Source: Gavia stellata
Taxonomy: Eukaryota > Chordata > Aves > Gaviiformes > Gaviidae
DNA: 64,000 bases
Direction: 5' to 3'
Assembly (NCBI RefSeq): GCF_030936135.1
Contig: NC_082598.1
Span: 50,684,347-50,748,346, forward strand
The notes beneath the pieces were generated by a model, which had not been told where the DNA came from, searched no databases, and saw only the letters and a list, made by a program, of their open reading frames with translations. Position numbers and translations under genes: made by a program. Of this stretch, positions 53,852 to 64,000 are shown in pieces; position 1 is the first letter of the stretch, and each line of letters begins with the position of its first letter.

Positions 53852-56800
53852 TTAAATAAACTGCAAAGATTTATTATACCACAATGTGGTAACACACAGA
53901 CATGCGTGTCTGAAATGGCCCCAGTGGATGGGAAGCCCAACAGACTGTACTGCCATTCTACAGCAGACAGTTTGTTCTAGTGACATGGAAACAGGTTGTC
54001 TTATACTAACACCTTATTTATATCACATAAAGTAGACTTTTGTACAGTACTTCACACCTTTTAAAAACACAGTCTTGTATTTAATGTTCTCCAGTCAATA
54101 GTCATTGATGTTGGCATAGACAAATCATCAAACAAAATGCACAGATGTTGCTCGGATTGACTGAGAGGAGTGTGGCAGGGCAAACAGCATTTCTGGCTAT
54201 TTGTGGTTAGTGGGAAGTCAAATCATCTGTGGGAGATACAAAGACAACATTTTAGTGCTCAGGTCTTGGAGCCCTCCTCCTGTGCAGGCTTGGGAGAGGG
54301 GAGTCACAGCAGCTGCAAACCCAGGACAGAAAGTTGAGCATTTGTACATGTCTTTCCAGGACTGGAATTTTACAGTTCACTTCTCTACAATAGTCTTTCC
54401 TAGCAGTTCCCTTTGCAACTAGGCGGATGATGGTTTGTTTGGGTTTTGTGTTTTGTTTTTTTTTTCCTGCCATGGGGAAAGACTTGAAAAGAACAGTTTA
54501 AAAAGAGAGATGGCTAGGCATGTTTTTTTTCTTTTAATGTACAATCTCAGTTAACAGGTTTTGTTACTTCTTTTAGCTTTCAAAGTTCAAAAAATATAAA
54601 CTCTCTAAAGTGCATAATTGTACTTACATTTCATATAAACTATCTGAAATTCTAGCAATATACCATGTAAACAGCGGTAACTAAGCATCAGAAAATGCTA
54701 CAATCTCATCAGTTTAAAAATAAAATGGACTGTTCCCTACATATCATTTATCAACATTTGTCAGGGGCAAAACCCAGCAAAACAGATAATTTATCAGTAC
54801 ACAGTGCAAACAGGCTTTTAAAAATAAGCAGAGAAAACATACTCCTGGGAAGCCTTGGCCCATAGCAAAAATGTACAACTATGAAGAAAGGGCAGAAACT
54901 GCTTCTCTTGTCCGTATAAAGAAAGATGGCCAGGCCCAGATTCAGCAAAGCGCCCAAGCTTTAGTCCATTGTAATTCAACAAAATCCCAAATACACACCA
55001 GCTTGAGGCACAGGCTCACCACGGATGCTTTTGCTTTGCTGGACTGGGTTCGAACAATATCAAATGGAGCCACTGCTAAGGACTTTTTCCTAACCCAGCA
55101 TCCTTTCTCATCCCACACTTCTACTAGTAGCATGCCACCACAGCCAGCTGCTGTACCTAAAATAACTAGGGAGAGCTGACTACGGACTCCGAGAAGACGA
55201 GCCCGTAAGAGCAGGCTGAAGGACAAAGGCACAGCTCTGGTTTCCTGGGCTGCCCTGTGCTCAGACAGGGGTTTACCCTGGTCAGGCTTCCCTTCCAATC
55301 AAACATCTTCAAAAGCAGTTTTTGAGCCCATCTGTCAGCCCAGTTAACACACTCAGAAGAACAGTTTTGCAGAGGCAGAGCCCCACATCTCTCAAGTGAT
55401 GGAAACAAAAGCATCTCTCAAAAGCCAAGCCCCAGATCAGCATGCAAGTCCTCCAGACTCTTTTTGGAAATACGAAATTCAGTCTTCACTGATTTTGTAT
55501 AGAAAGGGCAATTCTGTAATCAGTAAAAAAAAACCCAAACAACCTGGGAGTCCCCCTCCTAAGTGCTTTCACTACCTAATGCGCGTCACTGCCTTACCCA
55601 TCCAGACGAGTAATGGGCATGTGCAAACCCACTGGGAGAAGGTTGCCTTTTGAAGTGTTTATGGGATCCTGAAGAGACCAAAACACCCTCAGCATCAGTT
55701 TTGGCAAGAATTAACACAGCACATACAGCAAGTGGGTAAGCCCAAGTACCACAACCCAAATACATCTATTTGTGAGCCCACTTGTCCATATCAAGGAAGA
55801 AGGGGAGAAGTTGTTCTGGGGGTCCTCTTCTTGCCTCTGGCGTGACTTGCATGAGGCCTGGCTGTGTCGACTGGCACTGCATTTGATCTCAGCCATTTGG
55901 CTTCTGCACATTAGCTCCCTGGAGGATCAATGCAAAAGAAAACATTACAGAAATGCTCTCCCTGGGACATCAGGGTCGAGCCCTGGCTCGGGGCAGAGCT
56001 AGTTGGTGCACACAAGCCTCTGGAGTGAGAGGGTGAGCCCAGGGGGCCTGGGACTGCAGAACTGTGAGCCCTCAGCTACTTGGTGCGTTCCTGAACTTGC
56101 TGCCTTTCACTCCTTTAGGCAGAACGTGTCTGACACCAGCACCTGAATCAGGTGTCCCAGGACTTTCTATTCTGAAAGTAATAAACAAATTTGAAAACGC
56201 TGAATTTCCAAAACCTGCACCTGAGACACGGGCCCTTTCTATAAGCAGAGCATGGCTCTAAGCTTTCAGTTCCCTGCAGTATCCTCTGCACTGGTATACC
56301 ACCAATACAGACCAGGACGAAAAGATCATCCTCTGTTGCCACAATCACAGTGTCATTGCTGCAGCCCACATAGTCTGATTGACGGTGAACATAAAGCGAG
56401 TATGTATGACCCTCACATGGACTGTTCAGCTTGGACTCTTACATCTGTATCAGATGATGAAGCACACATACTAATGGGGTGGGTCTTCCAGGTATCTTCC
56501 AGATACTTGACACCAGACATTCAACCAATCAGCTACCAAAATCCCAAGGGATTCTGTGTGAAAGCTTTTAAAACCTCTTTTCCTCCCCGTTGCCTAAACA
56601 TGGCCATAATGTTACAGTATCACCTTCCAAGTGGAACAAGCTGACAAGAACCTTGCTGCACGGATCATTTGCTTTGCTATCCCAAGCAGATGCAAATACT
56701 TTCTTCTACTTCAGTCAAACTGGCCATCAAAAAAGTGGAAGAAAACCCAACTCAAGCCTAGGCAAAACTGTAACTCACACCAGCTCTGGGTGATGACCGG

Positions 56801-57374
56801 GAGATTCTTACAGCATTTATCTAGAGCAACAGAAGGTGCTGGAGTCCCAGCAGTCAGGTCAAAAGTCTGAGCAAATCTTTACTGTAGCCTCAAGAGAACA
56901 GTCTTGGCGCTATCTGACCTGTGCCTTCACATGAGATCAGTCAGGGCACTTGTCTGCTAAACTAAAGTAGAAGCTATTTGATGATTTAATCACTATTCAT
57001 CCTACTTTGCCTCTTGCTATGATATCCTGGGAAAAAAGAACAGCACGGCTGGCTTTGATATTCTAAATATTACAGGATCTGTAAGCAAATCAAAACAGAA
57101 GGATCCCTTCAGTGAAGTCACTGAGTGCAGCATCATATCTCCTACACTGGCAAACTCCGTTTTGGGCATCAGGCCTGGAGAAAGAGCAGGCAACAGCAAG
57201 TGTAGAGAGTGATGGAAAGCCACCTTTCCTCCCCCTCCCGCCTCTGGGAATGGCCCTTCAGTTCCCAGGGAGCTCCTCAGCTCTCCCCAGCCAGGCTCCC
57301 GCTGCATCCACTTCATGCATTTGTCCATTTGGTGCTCCCTCCTCTTTGTTTACTGGCAAAAACAATCCCCTCCT
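53852..57374 (-). other. FAM13A: FAM13A 3' untranslated region (inferred)
   Basis: This is the sequence after the FAM13A stop codon up to the first AATAAA with a good downstream element. It shows no further splice acceptor followed by FAM13A-like coding. An antisense-to-HERC3 open frame at 54942-55298 lies inside. The true 3' end needs transcript data. Confidence 0.5.
53870..53875 (-). terminator. FAM13A: FAM13A candidate polyadenylation signal AATAAA
   Basis: The + strand TTTATT reads AATAAA on the - strand. About 30 bases further along that strand is gggttgtgg, a suitable GT-rich downstream element. It is 3.5 kb past the stop codon, a long but plausible 3' UTR; the choice is inferred. Confidence 0.5.
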
Positions 57375-58543
<1,169 letters not shown>

Positions 58544-58645
58544 CTTCCATTCTGTCGGAAAAAATTATCTTCAAAGTCTCTCAATTTTTTTCTGATTCGC
58601 TTTTTCTCTTCCCTGACTTCTTGGAGCTGCTCTAAAAGTTCAGGG
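58544..58645 (-). CDS. FAM13A: FAM13A penultimate coding exon (coiled-coil segment)
   Basis: On the - strand, the acceptor is tatttaaacccaacag and the donor gtaata. The 102-base exon encodes PELLEQLQEVREEKKRIRKK and LRDFEDNFFRQNG, a charged amphipathic helix predicted to form the C-terminal coiled coil. The isoleucine codon at its start and the arginine codon at its end are split and agree with both neighbours. Confidence 0.94.
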
Positions 58646-59349
58646 CTGTTGGGTTTAAATATAAACAAGATTATCTTATACACATGTACACAATTACAAC
58701 AGGAAGTGTACAGTAAATCTACAAATGTATGGTTGAATGTATGCCAAGCTATGGAGCTGCTTCTGCAAGCAGCTCTGGCAACCTGATGTTACTTGCAACA
58801 AAAAGCTCTCTCAATTTAGTTCAGCAAAACAATCACACACTTAAGGTGAAGCCTCTAAGGAGGTCAAGTGTGCTTTTCACAATTCACCACTAACTTCTAT
58901 GAAACTTACTTGCTGAAGATGGGTCTGGTTTTGCTGATTTTTACAGGATCAAGATTCAACGATCACAACACTTAAGGCTACAACCTACGTGCGTTTGCAT
59001 CAGACCTAGGTGCTTGAAACTAGCAAAGCTAGTTCAACTTGACCTCTCCAAAACCTGAAAAACCTTGTAGAGTACAGGGTTGTTTTCATGATAAAGGTTT
59101 GCCACTGGCGAAGTGGAGCTACAATTTAGTGCTAGAATCCAAAGATGCAGAAATCAAATATCAGTATCAGGACAGGGTAATTTCTTCCCAAACCCTTTCA
59201 TATGAGGGTCTATTGCATTTAAAAATAAAGCACAAAAACTTCTGACTCAGATCACAAATGGAAAAAAAAAATCTGGACACTTTTCTGACAAATAAAATGC
59301 TATCTTAGCAAGAAACAACTTTTTAAAGTTGCCTGTGAATTCAACATAC
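58646..59349 (-). other. FAM13A: FAM13A intron between the third-from-last and penultimate exons
   Basis: 704 bases of AT-rich intron with no recognised element. Confidence 0.75.
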
Positions 59350-59546
59350 ATGGATGCTTCATGGAGATTTGAAAGCCCCATATCCTGATTGCTCCTAGAT
59401 GGCATCTTATCATCCACCGGGGAAACAAAGCCGTCAGCATCATCTTCTAGTTGATCCAAGAAGCTACGCACACTGAAATCTGTTTTCATGGTAATTGTGA
59501 AATCTGGCTTCACATTGCTGTCCTCCTCGGACCCCTCCTCTTCCTC
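59350..59546 (-). CDS. FAM13A: FAM13A third-from-last coding exon
   Basis: On the - strand, the acceptor is tccctctctgtag and the donor gtatgt. It encodes an acidic run EEEEGSEEDSN, then VRSFLDQLEDDADGFVSPVD and QDMGLSNLHEAS, which match FAM13A. The 197-base exon starts in phase 0 and ends two bases into the isoleucine codon completed by the next exon. Confidence 0.95.
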
Positions 59547-62500
59547 CTACAGAGAGGGACAGAACACCCCCCGTAACAGAATAGGTTACTGCTTCCCTTC
59601 TCAGAAACAGGTACATCCTTTCACCGCATGCACTGGGGAACAAGTACGAAAAGTGGATAGGCAGAGCAAGCACTTTAATTGCTAAGCAATACAGGACACC
59701 AGAAGACCACCAGTAAGACGCCCTATACTCAAAGCATGTCAGAGAAACTGCGACCACCAACTGAGATTGGTTAATGAGATCTAAGGCAACAAAACTGAGT
59801 GAAAAAATACCTCGGGTTCTTAGCAACCTGTCGCTTTGATTTATGTATTCCGATGTAAATAAAAACACTTACAGCCATTACGCACACTGTGTAAAGCATA
59901 CCTGCCATCTTCTACATTTCCCTAGAAATATACCTGGCAGCATACAGATTGCCAGGTTAAAATGCAAATATTCCCTCTATAGATGCAGCTCAACAGCTCT
60001 CTCTAATGGCTGAATTCAAGACCTGAAATGCTTTTACAGTGATATCAATGAGCTCGGATCAGTCTTTCAATGGCCCAAATGTGGGATATAATCGACTGTA
60101 AAAGGACTGCTGTTACTATTGTGTTCCCGACATCAGCTCTGTATCATTTAGCTGGAATACACTAAAAATTGGAGTGAAAACATTCTGCCGAGTGCAATTT
60201 CCCCGAAATACACTGATGAATTGGTTGTGTTCAAATTTTTCATAAAATTTATGGGCACAAGATTTGGAATTCTCTGCTGCACTTGGTACTTGCTAATTCA
60301 TAGCGTTCTCAACTGTAGGGCTTGTCCTGTGACACTGTCCAGAAATCATGTGGATTTTCAGGGAACAGGGCCTAGTTTTCTCTTACTTACAGAGACGTTT
60401 CTAGAAGGCAAATTTCAACCTTAAAATAAGGAATGAGGCATGAGCATTAGAGGAAGGTAATAAATGTCAGCATGTACAGTAAGTCTCTTAAATATGTATG
60501 TATGTGTATATATATTTATTTTACAACCGTGTAACTCTAGTCAGGAAGGATCTAAGCACATGCTTATCTTTAAAAGCTTTTGAGGGCTAATATCACTGAA
60601 GTCTTCAAGGTGCAAAAGTGTATTGTTGTACGGGGATCAAAAGAAGCCATTTTCTTTACTTTTTTTCATGGGATTCCTTGTGAATAGTTCAATTATTCCT
60701 AAGAGATTGCTCCCACATTTCAAGCAAAAGGGAGAAAGTAACACTAGGACCTGGCAGAGTCCTATTAAATCCTCAAAGTCAATGATTTATAAATGCATAC
60801 ATTTACATGAAATCAGAGTTTGCCCAGAGTTTTCTTTTCATGTTAAAGCTCTAGGCCATGAAAACGCAATGCAAAGCCACAGGCTCAGAATTACAACCAA
60901 GATGAAGGCTTGAGGATGAAAAAAAGATTAGCTGGAGAGAAGTTTTGAGTAATAATAATAATAAAAGATACAGAGAAGTTTGAAAATGTCTCCAGAAAAT
61001 CTGCAGGGAACTTGTGAAAGTTAAATCAATATTTAGCATATGATTAGACCATTTCTCCAGATGTAAATTATATACCTTAAACAGAAGTCATAAAACAGCA
61101 GTCACGTATTGTCCTCAAACCCTGCAAACAACTTCAGGCTGGGCTGGGGATGGGAGACCATCACTCACTTCCATTTACCAGTCCCCAAGCACGCAGTCCT
61201 GGTCCTGCCCTGCCAGGTAAGGGCAATAAGACTGAAGCAGGAGAATGTCAATCCTGCTGCGGCATGGAGGGAGAATTCGCTAAGTCAATCTAAGCAGTAA
61301 AACTGGTACACTTTATTTTAGGGGAATCTCTCTGGCACCAAAGGAGGATGTCCCATGCCCTTTTCTGGGAGAGCAAGTTGCTTCTGGATTCCCCTTCTGG
61401 AGAGAAAGGAAAGGGAAAATTTTCATAAGCAAAGTGACAAACTGCTCCTGAGGACAGATGCAAGATGAAACTCGAATCTGTAAATCTGGCAGCAGTCTCT
61501 TCCCCAGAGACGTCCATGAGCCTGTCTCACTTGCTTCACTCCAGGGCACCAGCGCGCCGCCCAAGCCAGCAAGGATTACTCTGGCCCAGAGCTCAGGAGC
61601 CAGCCTCCTGCCAATGGAAGCCCATGGGAAGAAAAGAAAGTGTAGAAATTTCACTTGTTTAGACCTCAGTGCCAAAACACTACATCTGGCTGTCACAGGA
61701 CCTCTTAAAGCATTTTGCTGTTTAAAACGAAGGAGCGAATTAAAAAGATTCTTAGCGAGAACTAGAATGGAAATGGCCATCTAAGGCCTTAGCTTTGAAC
61801 AAGTGTCACATGGGAACCTTATTTTAAACCTGCACTAGCATTTACACCTCAAACCAGAATGATCTTCACTGACTACATCCATTTGGCTTGCACCTGTTTG
61901 GATCTTTAGGCAGTCACGAGGCATTTAAATCTTCCAGAATTACAAATATAAAATCTCCAGAGTATCCCATCATCAGCACTCCCAGCAAGCAAGCTTCAAC
62001 ACAGACAATATTCAAGATATTGCACCCAAATGTTTGGTAAGGCTACACCTCAAATCACCTTTCAAGCTTTCATCCAACTCTCCCAAATGCTTCAAAAAAA
62101 CCCCCAAAATCAAAAAACCCAACAGTGTCAGCGGCCCATCAAGATAGGTAGTGCTCTGCCCACAGTGGACCTATGCAGGAAATAAGTTTTGGGGCTTTTT
62201 GGCAATTTCCTCTCTTTAGTTCTGAGTGTAGTTCAGTGCAAAGCTGCCACAGCAGCTTCACAGGGCCCCATTTAAGTGTTAATAGGCATGTAAGTGTTAA
62301 CGGGCTTAAGGCTGTCACCCTGATCTTCAGTCAGAAACCTCTCAAGGTTTGTATTCCCTGCAGGACACTGCTGAGCTGGTGCGATGCTGCCTCGGCGCAG
62401 CACCAGCCATGCTGGTCATCAGAGATCACCATAATTGATAGCTGTAAGTTTTGACTCTGGGTGCAAGCATAGGTGAAAAACAGAGGACACACTAGAAGAA

Positions 62501-63585
62501 AAAAAAAACAAAAACAAAAATACCCCTCACCAGACCACTATTACAGATTTGATCCAGCAGTTATCTAGAAAATACTGACAGCTCAGTGATGATTAACCAG
62601 CCTCCAAACAGCAGATTAACATCTTAAGTCTCCAATCTGGTTTTAATGAGTATGTGCCTTGCATAGTCCATTAATATACAATCTACTGTAATTGCCTAAT
62701 AATCAAATCACCTTGGATGTTTAGGTCTGCAGTATTTACACCATCAACCAAACTCTGGCTCGATAATGGATAAGTGACCCAAGTGTGCCAAAGCACTTTT
62801 TTCCCCTTTACATTGCAAGGGTAACGAAAGCAAGTCAGGGCCCAGCTCCACGCTGCGTGTCCTGGTCAACCCTTGGACTTCCCTTCTTTTCAAGGGAAGA
62901 AGGCTGAATATCGCAGCAGTCTTCACCACCAAGAATTACTACCCCACAGCAGCACGAGAAAGAAATACAACAATCCTGCCATCCAAATCTGACCAAGAGT
63001 TAACTAGCAGCACTGAGTTGTTCTTACTTCCATCCTCATGTGACTTGGTTAGAAATACCATTCACAAGGTGGTGACAAAGAGCCCTGGATAAAATAAGCA
63101 CGTGAATGGGAGTAGGTACGGATCCTGTAAGTGCCCCTGTTGGCTCCACGTGCAAGTATTAGTTTTGTGAGAGCTCATTCCTGCCACGGTGCTGTGTGCA
63201 AACCACAGAGCTTTGGAGTGAAGGAAACTACTGCAAAACAAGTTAGTGTCATTAAAAAGAAAGGAGAAAAGCAAGAAAAAAAGCAACGTACAAAGGTAAT
63301 TGTGGGGTTTTTTTAAGCAAAATAAAATATATTATGTGTGGGTGGAGGGGGAAGGAGAAGGATGGGAAAGAATGCAAAGCCAGGGAAATACTGTAGTCTT
63401 ATCTACAACAAGGGAAGAATTTGATCAGAACTGGCGAGGCTTAAAGCAGCTACTGATTTTTCAGGAGGACACTGCAAAAAATCAACACTGATGGAAAAAA
63501 GATATCAATCGATCATTCTCTTTCATTGGTATAAGGGGAAATTTGATGCAAACTGAGCAATTAGTTAGCAGCTGGAGGTCTTCAC
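59547..63585 (-). other. FAM13A: FAM13A intron between the fourth- and third-from-last exons
   Basis: 4.0 kb with several A-rich low-complexity patches (around 62090-62120 and 62495-62520). A 155-codon - strand open frame at 61313-61780 has no splice context or recognisable family and overlaps a + strand open frame, so it is not called. No repeat family is recognised. Confidence 0.65.
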
Positions 63586-63669
63586 CTTTATCTCCTTGAA
63601 GAAGGAAGCTGTTTCGCCCTCGATAATTGGCTGCAGCAAAGGGCTTCTCCGCTTGCTGGAGGGGGAACC
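63586..63669 (-). CDS. FAM13A: FAM13A fourth-from-last coding exon
   Basis: On the - strand, the acceptor is gttaacacctgtcacag and the donor gtgaag. The 84-base exon encodes 28 residues, [18 protein letters not shown] then [10 protein letters not shown], phase 0 on both sides. It joins to the acidic run of the next exon as in the mammalian protein. The four exons give 169 C-terminal residues in total. FAM13A has an N-terminal RhoGAP domain in its long isoform, outside this window; this C-terminal part is common to known isoforms and has been linked to protein interactions. Earlier exons must lie beyond 64000. Confidence 0.94.
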
Positions 63670-64000
63670 CTGTGACAGGTGTTAACAAGTATGTTACATT
63701 ATGAACCCCTTTCTCCTCCACCACCTGCTCTCAGCTCATTCTCACCCACACATTCACTCTCAGCTCGTCGCTGGACCATCAGGAGAAATCTAGTTCTTAA
63801 AGAAGAAAAACACGTCTGGCAAACCCCGTGAACCTTGGGCTGTTTTCTCTCAGGATACTGCTTAGCAAGGAACATCCCTGCCAAACACTTTTAAGAAAAA
63901 AAGCTTGGATGCTGGAATACTAGCTGGGCAGGAACTACAAATTAAAGGCTGCAAGAAAATAATCCCCAGCCCAAGGTCCAGACACACACACAGCATTTGG
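63670..64000 (-). other. FAM13A: FAM13A intron, 3' part, running off the window
   Basis: 331 bases upstream (on the - strand) of the leftmost-known FAM13A exon here. Nothing recognisable; the next exon is outside the window. Confidence 0.7.

Noticed and set aside
55045-55056. gggttcgaac, resembling a tRNA box B
   Set aside because: No box A at the right distance and no cloverleaf can be folded around it.
61313-61780. 155-codon - strand open frame in a FAM13A intron
   Set aside because: No family similarity or splice context, and the + strand is open over the same region for 108 codons, as expected of chance frames in stop-poor sequence.

Overview
This is vertebrate nuclear DNA, most likely avian. 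It carries long spliced genes with GT-AG introns, fragments of the CR1 LINE family that dominates bird genomes (one ends in the typical short TTCTGTGA-type 3' repeat), a few very old MIR-like SINE remnants and otherwise few interspersed repeats. No prokaryotic operon, CRISPR array, rRNA or tRNA gene was seen.

Two protein-coding genes lie tail to tail. From 3721 to about 51957 on the + strand is HERC3, a small HERC-family HECT E3 ubiquitin ligase. I could place 24 coding exons joined by canonical GT-AG introns. They sum to 3153 coding bases, 1050 residues plus stop, the same length I recall for human HERC3. The N-terminal seven-bladed RCC1-like domain is in exons 1-8, a linker/middle region in exons 9-16, and the HECT domain in exons 17-24 with catalytic Cys1018. 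No frameshift or internal stop was found. From about 63669 down to about 53852 on the - strand are the last four coding exons of FAM13A (169 C-terminal residues) and a long inferred 3' UTR. Its RhoGAP-bearing 5' part lies outside the window.

Layout: 1-3720 is 5' flank or first-intron sequence of HERC3 with no recognisable gene. 3979-19837 is a 15.9-kb first coding intron without a recognised gene. 19838-50355 holds the remaining 23 coding exons, with an antisense CR1 at about 37156-37690 and a sense CR1 at about 49045-49706. The HERC3 3' UTR ends near 51957. A short GC-rich intergenic interval contains a G/T-rich minisatellite at 52741-52889. FAM13A 3' UTR and exons follow to the right edge.

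The two genes do not form one pathway. Their adjacency is the conserved HERC3-FAM13A synteny also known in mammals, and no NAP1L5 retrogene was seen inside HERC3. I found no convincing novel biological system. The points most worth a second look are a possible poison exon in HERC3 intron 12, a 24-base microexon, the G-rich block between the convergent genes, and an unexplained antisense open frame in the FAM13A 3' UTR.
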